A DNA stretch of 64,000 nt from Pseudoduganella guangdongensis (GTDB taxonomy: Bacteria; Pseudomonadota; Gammaproteobacteria; Burkholderiales; Burkholderiaceae_D): positions 62,001-126,000 of the forward strand of contig NZ_WWCJ01000004.1 of the NCBI RefSeq assembly GCF_009857475.1, given 5' to 3'. The notes under the pieces are model-generated. The model had not been told where the DNA came from. It searched no databases and was given only the letters and a program-made list of their open reading frames with translations. Position 1 is the first letter of the stretch. Each line of letters opens with the position of its first letter. Both the position numbers and the translations under genes were made by a program. Shown piece after piece: positions 1-8,767 of the stretch.

Positions 1-2
1 CG

Positions 3-338
3 CTGATCGGCTGGATGATCAAAGGCTGGGTTGGGGCGGTGGTGGTGACGCTGGCGGCGATCCTGCCGTCCACCTGTCTGGTGCTGGCGCTGGGGGCGTT
101 CATCAATCGCCACGGTGGCGGGGAAGGGCGCTGGGCCGGCGCCCTGCGCGACGCGCTGGCGCCGCTGGCGGCCGGCATGCTGGCCGGGGCGGCGTGGACC
201 TTCCTCAGCGTGTCCGGCACCGGCTGGCGCGGCATCGCGCTGGCGCTGGCCGCCGCCACGGCGGCCTATGCCACCAAGCTGAATCCCGTGTGGCTGATCG
301 TCCTAGGCGCCTTGGCCGGCGCTGTCGGCCTGGTCTAG
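3..338 (+). CDS. Chromate-type (CHR) transporter, C-terminal part
   Basis: The reading frame is open from the left edge of the window, so the gene starts outside it. The visible 111 residues are almost entirely hydrophobic, with about three membrane segments separated by short basic loops (for example RHGGGEGRW). The pattern of alternating Gly/Ala-rich helices and the LAAILPST stretch fit the second half of a CHR-family anion transporter. Family members export or import chromate or related anions across the inner membrane. The stop codon lies inside the 3' end of the convergent glycosidase gene, a 36-base tail-to-tail overlap. The family call rests on a fragment, so another polytopic transporter is possible. 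Confidence 0.55.
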   Translation: MIGWMIKGWVGAVVVTLAAILPSTCLVLALGAFINRHGGGEGRWAGALRDALAPLAAGMLAGAAWTFLSVSGTGWRGIALALAAATAAYATKLNPVWLIVLGALAGAVGLV

Positions 339-1946
339 CGCGCAGACCAGCCAGCCATGCGCGGCCAGGGTCGCGCCAGCCGCGTTCCAGCCCTCGGCCG
401 CCAGCAGCGCCCGCTGGCGCGGCAATTGCGCCAGCGCGGGCAGCGCGGCGGCGTCGCGGCGCAGGTTTGCCAGCACCAGCAAGCGTTCCCCCGGCGTGCC
501 GCGCGTGAAGCCGACCACCCCTGGCGGCAGCCCTTCGATGAACACCACATCGCCCCGGCGCAGCGCCGCGTGATCGCGGCGCAGGGCCAGCAGGCGCTGG
601 TAATGCGCGAACAGGCCGGCGTCGTAAGCGTCCCAGTCCAGCCGGTAGTCCTCAAAGAGTACCGTCCAGTCGCGCCAGGCCGGCTCGCCGAACTCCTGCC
701 CCATGAGCAGGTGCGGCACGCCATCCAGCGCGAACAGTACCGTCGCCGCAGGCCGCAGCGCAGGCCCCAGCAAGGCGCTGGCGCGCGCCTGCTCCTTTTC
801 ATCCAGCCAGCGCAAACGCAGCGCGCCGCGCGGGAAACTGTAGGTGGACTCGCGCCAATAGCGCGCCAGGTCGGCGCCGCTGGCCTGGCCCTGCGCGCAG
901 GCGAGCAGGATGGCGCGGGTGCCGCCCTCGTAGGTCAGGTCGCAGCTGGCGAAATGGTGGAACTCATCGTAAGCCTGCGAGATGAGCGCAATTTCCGGCT
1001 GCACGCGCAGCAGCGCGGCACGGATCTGCTGCAGGAAATCGAGCGGCGTGATATCGGAATCGTCAAAGCGCAGGCCGTCGAAGCCAAAGCGACCGACCCA
1101 TCCGCACATGGCATCAATCAGGTAGCGCCGCAACGCCGCGTTGCTGAAATCGAAGCCGGCGAAATAGTCGCGGTTCGGCACCGCGTAATAGATGCTGCCG
1201 TCGGCCCGGCGCGTGAACCACTCCGGGTGCGACTGCGTCAGCGGGTTGTCCACGCTGGCGCGGTTCAGCGTCCAGTCGAGCATCACGCGCATGCCGCGCG
1301 CGTGCGCCGCATCGACCAGCGCCCGCAAACCTTGCTCGTCGCCCAGCACCGGATCGATGGCCAGGAAATCGCGCACCGCGTACGGATCACCGCAGCTGCC
1401 GCGACGGCCCTCGATGCCGATCGGTTGAACCGGCATGACCCATAGCGTATTCACGCCCAGTTCAGCCAGGTAGCCCAGCTTCGCGCGCACGCCGTCGAAA
1501 TCGCCGCCGAAGGCCTTGACCGACAGCTGGTAGACCACCGCATCGTGCAGCCACTCCGGGCTGGCCAGGGCAGGGCGCGCATACAGCGGCCCCGGCGCCG
1601 CGGCGCTCAAGCCGGCATGGCGCAGCAGCACGGCGCCACTTTCATCGACCGTCAGGCAGGAATTGTTCTGGCCATCCTCCGACACCCAGGGATTGGCCGG
1701 ATCGCGCAGCCACGCGCTGCCGTCCACCACGAATTTATAGAGGTGGCGCCCGGCTGCAATCGGCAGCGTTACCTGCCAGCGCGTCGGGGAAACGCGCTGC
1801 ATCATGCAGGCATCGCCCACCCAGCTATTGAACGTGCCCGCCAGCGCCACGCTGCGTGCTTGCGGCGCGGCCTCGTAGACAAAGCGCACGCCGGCCGGCG
1901 TGGCGGCCGGCTGCAAGGCGGGATCGGCGGCGAACTGCAGCTGCAT
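303..1946 (-). CDS. GH13-like alpha-glucan enzyme with N-terminal CBM48/AMPK-type domain
   Basis: The 547-residue protein has no signal peptide. Residues ~18-100 form a glycogen-binding AMPK/CBM48-like beta domain (VALAGTFNSW, then HLYKFVVDG). From ~135 follows an alpha-amylase-type barrel with VYQLSVKAF, GLRFDDSD near residue 295 (nucleophile-type Asp) and HLLMGQEFGEP, then a beta-rich C-terminal domain. It probably acts on cytoplasmic glycogen or maltodextrin. The usual Asn-His of region I reads LDWTLNRAS, and the usual Asn-His-Asp of region IV is not evident, so activity may be altered. It is last in the run LysR-lgt-this gene, one base after the lgt stop, which suggests cotranscription. 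Substrate specificity cannot be read from the sequence. Confidence 0.8.
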   Translation of the reverse strand: MQLQFAADPALQPAATPAGVRFVYEAAPQARSVALAGTFNSWVGDACMMQRVSPTRWQVTLPIAAGRHLYKFVVDGSAWLRDPANPWVSEDGQNNSCLTVDESGAVLLRHAGLSAAAPGPLYARPALASPEWLHDAVVYQLSVKAFGGDFDGVRAKLGYLAELGVNTLWVMPVQPIGIEGRRGSCGDPYAVRDFLAIDPVLGDEQGLRALVDAAHARGMRVMLDWTLNRASVDNPLTQSHPEWFTRRADGSIYYAVPNRDYFAGFDFSNAALRRYLIDAMCGWVGRFGFDGLRFDDSDITPLDFLQQIRAALLRVQPEIALISQAYDEFHHFASCDLTYEGGTRAILLACAQGQASGADLARYWRESTYSFPRGALRLRWLDEKEQARASALLGPALRPAATVLFALDGVPHLLMGQEFGEPAWRDWTVLFEDYRLDWDAYDAGLFAHYQRLLALRRDHAALRRGDVVFIEGLPPGVVGFTRGTPGERLLVLANLRRDAAALPALAQLPRQRALLAAEGWNAAGATLAAHGWLVCALDQADSAGQGA

Positions 1947-1947
1947 C

Positions 1948-2757
1948 TCAGGCGGTGCGCGCAGCAGGCTGGCGGTAAGCCCAGGCCAGCATGGCGATGG
2001 CGCCGATAATCATCGGCAGCGACAGCATCTGGCCCGAAGTGATCGGCAGGCCGGCCACGGTGATTTCCCAGTCCGGCGTGCGGAAGTACTCGGTGAAGAA
2101 ACGCGCGCAGCCATACAGCAGCACATACAGCGCGCCCACCGCCAGGCGCGGACGGGCTTTGCGCGCGAACGGCCACAAAATGCAGAACACCAAAATGCCA
2201 TCCACCAGCATCTGGTAGATCGCCGATGGGTGGCGCGCCATGTCGCCGACGGCAGGGTAGATCATGGCCCACGGCAGGTCCGGATTGCTGACCACACGGC
2301 CCGGCAGCTCGGCGTTGATGAAATTGCCCATGCGGCCGGCCGCATAGCCGAGCGGCACCAGCGGCGCGATGAAGTCGTACACGTCCAGCAGGTTGCGCTG
2401 GCGTTTGCGCGCCCACAGCGCCATGGCGACCAGCACGCCCAGGAAGCCGCCGTGGAAGCTCATGCCGCCTTCCCACACCTTGAAGATGCGCAGGGGCGTG
2501 AGCAGCATTTCCGGCTGGTAGAACAGGACTTCGCCCAGGCGGCCGCCCAGGATCACGCCCAGCATGCCGTAGAACAGCATGTCATCCAGGTCCTCCTTGG
2601 TCCAGCCCTGCTGCGCGATGTGCGGCTGCTTGATGCGCAGGCGGCCCAGCGCAATGAACATGGCGAAGGCCAGCACATACATCAGGCCATACCAGTGGAT
2701 CGCTACAGGGCCAAGGTGGATGGCGACCGGATCGGGCATTGGGTGGATCAGGGGCAT
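1948..2757 (-). CDS. lgt: Prolipoprotein diacylglyceryl transferase Lgt
   Basis: Lgt is the inner-membrane enzyme that moves diacylglyceryl from phosphatidylglycerol to the lipobox cysteine of prolipoproteins, the first step of lipoprotein maturation. The 269 residues match the family length and show about seven membrane segments. The N-terminal IHWYGLMY, the signature [14 protein letters not shown] near residue 140, the downstream HPSAIYQM and the C-terminal [10 protein letters not shown] are all present. The start lies one base after the LysR stop and is preceded by an AAGAGA-type ribosome site within the LysR end. The stop is one base before the glycosidase start, so this is a tightly packed three-gene run. 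No anomaly was seen. Confidence 0.97.
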   Translation of the reverse strand: MPLIHPMPDPVAIHLGPVAIHWYGLMYVLAFAMFIALGRLRIKQPHIAQQGWTKEDLDDMLFYGMLGVILGGRLGEVLFYQPEMLLTPLRIFKVWEGGMSFHGGFLGVLVAMALWARKRQRNLLDVYDFIAPLVPLGYAAGRMGNFINAELPGRVVSNPDLPWAMIYPAVGDMARHPSAIYQMLVDGILVFCILWPFARKARPRLAVGALYVLLYGCARFFTEYFRTPDWEITVAGLPITSGQMLSLPMIIGAIAMLAWAYRQPAARTA

Positions 2758-2758
2758 T

Positions 2759-3652
2759 TCAAATTCTCTTCTTCATGAGTTCCAGGAAGCCGCGCAGTAC
2801 GGGCGAGGCATTGTCGCGCCGCCAGGCCAGGCCGGTTTCCACCAGCGGCGTGCTCTGGACCAGGGGCAGGTACTCCACACCCGGCCGGCGCAAATTCGAG
2901 ACGGATTGTGGCACAAGTGCTATTCCCATGCCAGCCGATACCAGGCTGACGATGGTTTGCATCTGGATCGCCTCCTGTCCCACCTCGGGCGTGACGCCGG
3001 CGGCGCGGAAGACCGACAGGATGGCGTCGTACAGCCCGGGCGAGATATGGCGCGGGAAAATGATCAGCGGCATGCCGGCCAGCGTGCGCAGATCCACGCT
3101 GGCGGCGGCCAGCAACGGCAAGCCGGCCGGCGCCGCCAGCACCAGCGGCTCGCGCAATACCGGCAGGTATTCCAGCTCCTGGCGCGCGCGGTCGGGCAGG
3201 GGCGGGATCAGCAGGCCGGCATCGACCCGTCCCGCCAGCAGGTCGTCCAGCTGCAGGTCGGAGGTGGCCTCCTTGAGGGTGATCTCGACCTGGGGATACT
3301 CCGCCCGGTAGGCGCGCAGGGACGGCGGCAGTACGCTGTAGTCGGCCGACGAGACGAAGGCCAGCGCCAGGCGCCCGCTGGCGCCCGTGGCGGCGCGCTG
3401 CACCAGTTCCGGCAGCCCGGCCGCCTGCTGCAGCAAGCGCTGCGCCTCCGGCAGCAGGGCCGCGCCGGCGGCGGTGAGGGTCACCCCGCGCCGGTTGCGC
3501 TCAAACAGCGGTGCCCCCAGCAGCTCCTCCAGCGCCATGATGGTCTGCGACAAAGGCGGCTGGGTCATATGCAGGCGGCGCGCGGCGCGCCCGAAATGCA
3601 GCTCCTCGGCGACGGTGGCGAAATAGCGCAGCTGGCGAAGTTCTATATTCAT
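2759..3652 (-). CDS. LysR-family regulator divergent from ilvD
   Basis: A 297-residue LysR-type regulator. The N-terminal winged helix-turn-helix covers residues ~1-60 ([20 protein letters not shown], then [13 protein letters not shown]), followed by a linker helix and a two-lobed periplasmic-binding-like effector domain. I chose the internal ATG at 3652 because the family normally begins [11 protein letters not shown]; an upstream GTG would add two residues. The gene is divergent from ilvD with a 90-base shared upstream region. That arrangement usually means the regulator controls the neighbour, itself or both. The effector is unknown. The stop is one base from lgt. Confidence 0.9.
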   Translation of the reverse strand: MNIELRQLRYFATVAEELHFGRAARRLHMTQPPLSQTIMALEELLGAPLFERNRRGVTLTAAGAALLPEAQRLLQQAAGLPELVQRAATGASGRLALAFVSSADYSVLPPSLRAYRAEYPQVEITLKEATSDLQLDDLLAGRVDAGLLIPPLPDRARQELEYLPVLREPLVLAAPAGLPLLAAASVDLRTLAGMPLIIFPRHISPGLYDAILSVFRAAGVTPEVGQEAIQMQTIVSLVSAGMGIALVPQSVSNLRRPGVEYLPLVQSTPLVETGLAWRRDNASPVLRGFLELMKKRI

Positions 3653-3687
3653 TCGCACAGCATATCACAGGGGTGCTTATCATATAT

Positions 3688-3706
3688 TTGACAACTGGAC
3701 GTCCAG
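3688..3706. promoter_or_regulatory. LysR/ilvD divergent control region: TTGACA hexamer and 12-bp palindrome
   Basis: Between the LysR and ilvD starts there is a TTGACA hexamer (3688-3693) followed at once by a perfect palindrome CTGGACGTCCAG (3695-3706). An A/T-rich patch CATATATTTG precedes it. No convincing -10 hexamer lies at the right distance on the ilvD side. I record it as a likely operator/promoter region rather than a defined promoter. Confidence 0.4.
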
Positions 3707-3742
3707 GAGGCACCCTTAGCTTCTTACTGAGGAGACCCTACC

Positions 3743-5605
3743 ATGCCGCAATACCGTTCCTACACCACGACCCAAGGCCGCAATATGGCAGGCGCGCGCG
3801 CCCTGTGGCGTGCCACCGGCATGAAGGATGGAGATTTCAACAAGCCCATCATCGCCGTCGTCAACTCCTTCACCCAATTCGTGCCCGGCCACGTGCACCT
3901 GAAAGACCTGGGCCAACTGGTCGCGCGCGAGATCGAAGCCTCCGGCGGCGTCGCCAAGGAATTCAATACCATCGCCGTCGACGACGGCATCGCCATGGGC
4001 CACGGCGGCATGCTGTACTCCCTGCCGTCGCGCGACCTGATCGCCGACTCGGTCGAGTACATGGTCAACGCCCACTGCGCCGACGCCATGGTGTGCATTT
4101 CCAACTGCGACAAGATCACGCCCGGCATGCTGATGGCCGCCATGCGCCTGAACATCCCGGCGGTCTTCGTTTCCGGCGGCCCGATGGAAGCGGGCAAGGT
4201 GATCAAGTCCGTCAACGGCGGCGAAAAAATCATCAAGCTGGACCTGGTGGACGCCATGATCAAAGCCGGCGACAGCAGCGTGTCCGACGCCGACGTGGCC
4301 GAGATCGAACGCTCCGCCTGCCCGACCTGCGGCTCCTGTTCCGGCATGTTCACCGCCAACTCGATGAATTGCCTGACTGAGGCGCTGGGCCTGTCCTTGC
4401 CCGGCAACGGCACCATCGTCGCCACCCATAGCGACCGCAAGGAACTGTTCTTGCGCGCCGGCCGCCTGATCGTGGACCTGGCCAAGCGCCACTACGAGCA
4501 GGACGACTACAGCGTGCTGCCGCGCTCCATCGCCACCAAGGAAGCGTTCGAGAACGCCATGGCGCTGGATGTCTCGATGGGCGGCTCCACCAACACCGTG
4601 CTGCACCTGCTGGCTGCCGCGCATGAGGCGCAGGTGCAGTTCACCATGGCCGACATCGACCGCATCTCGCGCAAAGTGCCATGCCTGTGCAAGGTGGCGC
4701 CGATGACCGACAAGTTCCACATCGAAGACGTGCACCGCGCCGGCGGCATCATCTCCATCCTGGGCGAACTGGCGCGCGCCGGGCTGCTGGACACTACCCA
4801 GCACACCGTGCACAGCGCCAGCATGGGCGAAGCGATCGAGAAATACGACATCAAGCGCAGCGACGACCCGGCCGTGCACCAGCTGTTCCGCGCCGCACCG
4901 GGCGGCGTGCCGACCCAGGTGGCGTTCTCGCAATCCGAACGCTTTGCCTCCTCCGACACCGACCGCAGTGCCGGTTGCATCCGCGACCTGGAGCACGCCT
5001 ACTCGAAAGATGGCGGCCTGGCGGTGCTGTACGGGAATATCGCCGAGAAGGGCTGCATCGTGAAGACCGCCGGCGTGGATGAGTCCATCCTCAAGTTCAG
5101 CGGCAAGGCGCGCGTGTTTGAAAGCCAGGATTCGGCAGTGGAAGCGATCCTCGGCGACACCGTGCACGAAGGCGACGTGGTCATCATCCGCTATGAAGGC
5201 CCGAAAGGCGGGCCAGGCATGCAGGAGATGCTGTACCCGACCTCCTACATCAAATCCAAAGGCCTGGGCAAAGCCTGCGCCCTGTTCACCGACGGCCGCT
5301 TCTCCGGCGGCTCCTCCGGCCTGGTGATCGGCCACGCCTCGCCGGAAGCGGCCGAAGGCGGCGCTATCGGGTTGGTGGAAGAAGGGGACATGATCGACAT
5401 CGACATCCCCGCCCGCACCATCAACTTGCGCGTCACGCCGCAAGAGCTGGCCGCCCGCCGCGGCGCCATGGAAGCACGCGGCGCCGACGCCTGGCAGCCG
5501 CTCAACCGCGAGCGCTACGTCTCGCAAGCCCTGCAGGCGTACGCTGCCCTGACCACCTCCGCCGACCGCGGCGCCGTGCGCGACCTGAGCCAGCTCAAGC
5601 GCTAA
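3743..5605 (+). CDS. ilvD: Dihydroxy-acid dehydratase IlvD
   Basis: Catalyses dehydration of 2,3-dihydroxy-isovalerate and 2,3-dihydroxy-3-methylvalerate to the 2-keto acids, the third common step of valine and isoleucine synthesis, in the cytoplasm. The 620 residues are full length for the long form of the family. The N-terminus [20 protein letters not shown], the cysteine motifs [12 protein letters not shown] (near 120) and [18 protein letters not shown] (near 195), and the C-terminal [10 protein letters not shown] are intact, consistent with the Fe-S cluster and Mg site. The start has a good ribosome site (GAGGAG, about 9 bases upstream). The gene is monocistronic and followed by a perfect 26-nt palindrome that can serve as terminator. 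Confidence 0.98.
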   Translation: MPQYRSYTTTQGRNMAGARALWRATGMKDGDFNKPIIAVVNSFTQFVPGHVHLKDLGQLVAREIEASGGVAKEFNTIAVDDGIAMGHGGMLYSLPSRDLIADSVEYMVNAHCADAMVCISNCDKITPGMLMAAMRLNIPAVFVSGGPMEAGKVIKSVNGGEKIIKLDLVDAMIKAGDSSVSDADVAEIERSACPTCGSCSGMFTANSMNCLTEALGLSLPGNGTIVATHSDRKELFLRAGRLIVDLAKRHYEQDDYSVLPRSIATKEAFENAMALDVSMGGSTNTVLHLLAAAHEAQVQFTMADIDRISRKVPCLCKVAPMTDKFHIEDVHRAGGIISILGELARAGLLDTTQHTVHSASMGEAIEKYDIKRSDDPAVHQLFRAAPGGVPTQVAFSQSERFASSDTDRSAGCIRDLEHAYSKDGGLAVLYGNIAEKGCIVKTAGVDESILKFSGKARVFESQDSAVEAILGDTVHEGDVVIIRYEGPKGGPGMQEMLYPTSYIKSKGLGKACALFTDGRFSGGSSGLVIGHASPEAAEGGAIGLVEEGDMIDIDIPARTINLRVTPQELAARRGAMEARGADAWQPLNRERYVSQALQAYAALTTSADRGAVRDLSQLKR

Positions 5606-5610
5606 AACCG

Positions 5611-5640
5611 ATTCGGGGTCAGATCTGACCCCGAATTTTT
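5611..5640. repeat. GGGGTCAGA-type palindrome, possible bidirectional terminator
   Basis: A perfect 26-nt palindrome (5611-5636) with half-site ATTCGGGGTCAGA is followed by a T run. It sits between the convergent ends of ilvD and the small Trp-rich gene and could terminate both. The GGGGTCAGA half-site recurs at 12348-12373 and 12464-12506, so it belongs to a dispersed family rather than being a one-off terminator. Confidence 0.8.
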
Positions 5641-5872
5641 ACTTACGCTTCCGCAAGTCTTCGAAGCTCTTCTTGACGCGGTCTTTGCGGCGTTGTTCGT
5701 CGACGTTGTGGGCTTTGCGTTTGTCGAGGCCGAGCATCGGCTCGATGAACTCGAACCAGATAAAGGCCGCGCCCATCACGGCGACAATCCACCACCACGA
5801 CAGTTCGGCGAATTTCCAGACTTCAAAGTACTTCAGGGCCACCAGGGCGATGATCAATAGAATAATTGGCAT
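5639..5872 (-). CDS. Small Trp-rich membrane protein (TIGR04438-like)
   Basis: A 77-residue protein with two closely spaced hydrophobic segments (PIILLIIALVALKYF and WWWIVAVMGAAFIWFEF). A cationic tail, rich in Lys/Arg (LDKRKAHNVDEQRRKDRVKK), presumably lies in the cytoplasm. The tryptophan cluster ELSWWWIVAV and the length match the small Trp-rich family known mainly from Burkholderiales. Its function is unknown. The ATG is preceded by AAGGAGTGC, a good ribosome site. It is convergent with ilvD. Confidence 0.85.
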   Translation of the reverse strand: MPIILLIIALVALKYFEVWKFAELSWWWIVAVMGAAFIWFEFIEPMLGLDKRKAHNVDEQRRKDRVKKSFEDLRKRK

Positions 5873-5985
5873 GGATTTGCACTCCTTAGTATTCCATCAT
5901 AGCAATATCCGGCTGCGGGTCAACCCATGCTACGCAGTAGGCGTTGTGGGGTAGAATTGTGGCAGTTTTTTCCTTGGAGATGAAA

Positions 5986-6297
5986 ATGAAACGTTCCCTG
6001 ATGGTTGGTTTCCTGGTAACCGCGGCGCTCTCGTCGCAGGCTGCTTTTGCTAACGCTGACCTGGCAAAAGCCAAAAACTGCATGGCTTGCCACGCAGTCG
6101 CCAACAAGCTGGTCGGCCCTGCATTCAAGGATGTCGCCGCCAAATACGCCGGCCAGAAGGATGCCGAAGCCAAGCTGGCGCAAAAGATCATCAAAGGCGG
6201 CCAGGGCGCCTGGGGTGCTGTCCCGATGCCAGCCAACCCGCAAGTGAGCGAGGCCGATGCCAAAGTGCTGGTGAAATGGATTCTGGCGCAGAAATAA
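5986..6297 (+). CDS. Periplasmic class I cytochrome c (c551/c552 type)
   Basis: A 103-residue secreted monohaem cytochrome. Residues 1-22 are a Sec signal peptide ending AAFA. The haem motif CMACH is at residues 32-36 and the likely axial Met is M81 in VPMPANP. It should carry electrons in the periplasm to a terminal oxidase or reductase. I chose ATG 5986 because GGAG (5976-5979) sits six bases upstream; another ATG at 5980 is too close to that site. The gene stands alone. It is followed by a GGGGACGTACCCC palindrome and a strong terminator shared with the convergent binding-protein gene. Confidence 0.93.
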   Translation: MKRSLMVGFLVTAALSSQAAFANADLAKAKNCMACHAVANKLVGPAFKDVAAKYAGQKDAEAKLAQKIIKGGQGAWGAVPMPANPQVSEADAKVLVKWILAQK

Positions 6298-6299
6298 AA

Positions 6300-6320
6300 A
6301 AATGGGGACGTACCCCATTT
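6300..6320. repeat. GGGGACGTACCCC-type palindromic repeat
   Basis: Stem AAATGGGG (6300-6307) and CCCCATTT (6313-6320) around the loop ACGTA. The same unit occurs as inverted pairs at 28860-28927 and 49912-49977. Here it is a single copy just after the cytochrome stop. Confidence 0.85.
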
Positions 6321-6328
6321 AAATAGAA

Positions 6329-6355
6329 AGACCGGGCCAAAGCCCGGTCTTTTTT
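6329..6355. terminator. Bidirectional intrinsic terminator
   Basis: Nine-bp stem AGACCGGGC / GCCCGGTCT with a four-base loop, A-rich on the left and a T run on the right. It lies between the convergent cytochrome c and branched-chain binding-protein genes and serves both strands. Confidence 0.9.
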
Positions 6356-7481
6356 ACTTGATGACTTCGAGGCGGGTTTTCTTGCCGGCCTTGTAGCCGA
6401 ACAGGGTCAGGGCGCCATCCTGGATGTCGCCTTTGGCGTCGAAGGCGATCTTGCCGCTGACGCCTTCGTGCTTGACCTTCTGCAGCTGCGGCAGGTATTT
6501 GGCCGGGTCGGCGGACTTGGCTTCCGCCATCGCCTGCGCCATCGCCATCACGGCGTCGTAGGCGTACGGGGCGTAGATCTGCACTTCGAAGCCGTAGCGT
6601 TTCTTGAAGCGGGTGCCGAATTCGACCAGCTTCTTCTCCTGCTCCGGTGTGACGCCGCCGGCTTCCGCACAGACCACCACGTCGTCGGCGCCGCCCGACA
6701 GTTTGGGCAGCGCTTCGGTGCAGATGCCGTCGCCGCCCATCAGCTTGGCCTTGATGCCGAGCGCTTTCATCTGGCGCAGCAGCGGGCCGCCGACCGAGTC
6801 CATGCCGCCGAAGAACACCAGGTCGGCGTTCTTGGCGCGGATCGCGGTCAGGATGGCGTTGAAGTCGGTCGCCTTGTCGGTGGTGAATTGCTTGTCCACG
6901 ATCTGCACGCCGGCCGCTTTCTTGGCTTCCTTCAGGAATTCGTTGGCCACGCCCTGGCCGTAGGCGGTGCGGTCGTCGATCACGGCGATGCGCTTGGCGC
7001 CCAGCTTTTGCGTGGCGTAGCGGCCCAGCGAACCGCCCAGCTTGTTGTCGTTGGCGACCACGCGGAAGGTGGTGTTGAAGCCCTGGCTGGTGTACACCGG
7101 GCTGGTGGCGGAGGCGGAAATCTGCGGGATGCCGGCGTCGTAGTAGATCTTCGAGGCCGGGATCGAGGTGCCGGAATTCTGGTGGCCGACCACGCCGTTC
7201 ACTTTATTGTCGACCAGTTTCTGCGCGGCGGCGGTGCCCTGTTTCGGGTCGCCGGCGTCGTCTTCCGCCATCATCACGAATTTAACGGCCTTGCCGTTGA
7301 TCTTGAAGCCCTTGGCATTCAAGTCTTCCACCGCCAGCTGCACGCCGCTCTGGGTGTCCTTGCCCAGGTGCGCCGACTGGCCCGACAGCGGGCCGGCATA
7401 GCCGATCTTGACCACTTCCTGGGCGCTCGCGGCTCCAGCAAAAGCCAGCGCGATGGCGGCGATGATGGTTTTGGTTTGCAT
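6354..7481 (-). CDS. Branched-chain amino-acid ABC transporter periplasmic binding protein (copy B)
   Basis: A LivJ/LivK-type type-I periplasmic binding protein, 375 residues. The signal peptide covers residues ~1-20 (ends AGAASAQ), then VVKIGYAGPLSGQSAHLGKD begins the first lobe. The block IAVIDDRTAYGQGVANEFL and the block LVFFGGMDSVGGPLLRQMKA are family hallmarks. I chose ATG 7481, preceded by CAGGAGAAAG; the frame runs 17 codons further upstream without a ribosome site. It is a close paralogue of the next upstream gene, clearly above 60% identity by eye, so the pair is a tandem duplication. No permease or ATPase genes adjoin it. Confidence 0.94.
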   Translation of the reverse strand: MQTKTIIAAIALAFAGAASAQEVVKIGYAGPLSGQSAHLGKDTQSGVQLAVEDLNAKGFKINGKAVKFVMMAEDDAGDPKQGTAAAQKLVDNKVNGVVGHQNSGTSIPASKIYYDAGIPQISASATSPVYTSQGFNTTFRVVANDNKLGGSLGRYATQKLGAKRIAVIDDRTAYGQGVANEFLKEAKKAAGVQIVDKQFTTDKATDFNAILTAIRAKNADLVFFGGMDSVGGPLLRQMKALGIKAKLMGGDGICTEALPKLSGGADDVVVCAEAGGVTPEQEKKLVEFGTRFKKRYGFEVQIYAPYAYDAVMAMAQAMAEAKSADPAKYLPQLQKVKHEGVSGKIAFDAKGDIQDGALTLFGYKAGKKTRLEVIK

Positions 7482-7501
7482 TGCTACTTTCTCCTGAAAC
7501 G

Positions 7502-7530
7502 AAAAGGGCCGCCATGCTGGCTGGCGGCCC
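7502..7530 (-). terminator. Intrinsic terminator between the two binding-protein genes
   Basis: On the minus strand, a nine-bp GC-rich stem (GGGCCGCCA / TGGCGGCCC) is followed by TTTTC. It follows copy A and precedes copy B, so the two paralogues may be partly uncoupled, with copy B expressed less by read-through. Confidence 0.7.
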
Positions 7531-7554
7531 ACGGGCTCCCCCCGGTATTCGTGC

Positions 7555-8697
7555 TTACTTCACTACTTCCATCTTGGTCTTGTTGCCGCCCTTGTAGGTG
7601 AACAGGGTCAGGGCACCATCCTTGATGTCGCCGAACTGGTCAAACTCGATGGCGCCGGTGACGCCCTGGTATTTGATCTTGGCCAGCACCGGCAGGTATT
7701 TGGCCGGTTCGGACGAATTGGCCTGCTGCATGGCGGCTGCCATGGTCATGATGGCGTCGTACACGTACGGTGCGTACAGCTGCACTTCCTGGCCGTACTT
7801 CTTCTTGTACTTGGCGCGGAAGTCGTCCATGTTCTTTTGCAGCTCGGCCGGTACGCCGCCGGCTTCGGCGCAGGTCACCACGCCGTCGGCTGCGGCGCCG
7901 GCGGACAGGCGGTACAGCGCGTCGGTGCAGACGCCGTCGCCGCCCATGAATTTGGCGTTGATGCCGAGCGCCTTCATCTGGCGCAGCAGCGGGCCGCCGA
8001 CCGAGTCCATGCCGCCGAAGAACACCAGGTCCGGGTTCTTGGACTTGATATTGGTCAGGATGGCGTTGAAGTCGGTGGCGTTGGCGTTGGTGAACTCCTT
8101 GCCCACCACTTGCACGCCCGGCAGGGCTTTCTTGGCGCCTTTGACAAATTCGTCGGCCACGCCCTGGCCGTAGGCGGTGCGGTCGTCGATCACGGCGATC
8201 TTTTTCACGCCCAGCTTCTGCACGGCGTAGGCGCCCAGGGTGCCGCCCAGCTTATTGTCGTTGGCCACCACGCGGAAGGCGGTGTTGAATTTCTGCTTGG
8301 TGTACACCGGCGAGGTGGCGGCCGGGGAAATCTGCGGGATGCCGGCGTCGAAGTAGATCTTGGAGGCCGGGATGGTGGTGCCCGAGTTGAGGTGGCCGAT
8401 CACGCCCTGTACCTTGGCGTCGACCAGTTTTTGCGCTGCGGTGGTGCCCTGTTTCGGGTCGCCCGCGTCGTCCTCGAACTGGACCACGAATTTGACCGGC
8501 TTGCCGCCGATCTTGATGCCTTTGGCGGCCAGGTCTTCCATCGCCATCTTGGCGCCGTTCTCCATGTCCTTGCCCAGGTGGGAGTTCGGACCGGATACCG
8601 GCGACACATGGCCAATCTTGATCGTGTCCTGCGCATAGGCGCTGCCGGCGAAAGCCAGGGCGATGGCGACAGGGATGAATTTGCTCTTGAACTGCAT
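7555..8697 (-). CDS. Branched-chain amino-acid ABC transporter periplasmic binding protein (copy A)
   Basis: A 380-residue LivJ/LivK-type protein with a signal peptide (MQFKSKFIPVAIALAFAGSA, cleaved after AYA) and the usual bilobed fold (IKIGHVSPVSGPNSHLGKD; IAVIDDRTAYGQGVADEF; GGMDSVGGPLLRQMKALG). It should bind Leu/Ile/Val or a related amino acid and deliver it to a LivHMGF complex. GGAGAC precedes the ATG. It lies 73 bases upstream of paralogue copy B, with a terminator hairpin between. Differences cluster in the N-terminal lobe (EDLAAKGIKIGGK versus EDLNAKGFKINGK) and the hinge, so ligand preferences may differ. Confidence 0.95.
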   Translation of the reverse strand: MQFKSKFIPVAIALAFAGSAYAQDTIKIGHVSPVSGPNSHLGKDMENGAKMAMEDLAAKGIKIGGKPVKFVVQFEDDAGDPKQGTTAAQKLVDAKVQGVIGHLNSGTTIPASKIYFDAGIPQISPAATSPVYTKQKFNTAFRVVANDNKLGGTLGAYAVQKLGVKKIAVIDDRTAYGQGVADEFVKGAKKALPGVQVVGKEFTNANATDFNAILTNIKSKNPDLVFFGGMDSVGGPLLRQMKALGINAKFMGGDGVCTDALYRLSAGAAADGVVTCAEAGGVPAELQKNMDDFRAKYKKKYGQEVQLYAPYVYDAIMTMAAAMQQANSSEPAKYLPVLAKIKYQGVTGAIEFDQFGDIKDGALTLFTYKGGNKTKMEVVK

Positions 8698-8767
8698 CGG
8701 GGGTCTCCAGTCAAAAATTCACGTACGCCAGAAAATACAGCAAAAATCCCGAATGGCAAAGAGGGAA

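Noticed and set aside
3716-5527. Long open frame opposite ilvD
   Set aside because: Composition is the His/Gly/Val-rich pattern of an antisense shadow; ilvD is a full-length recognised enzyme.
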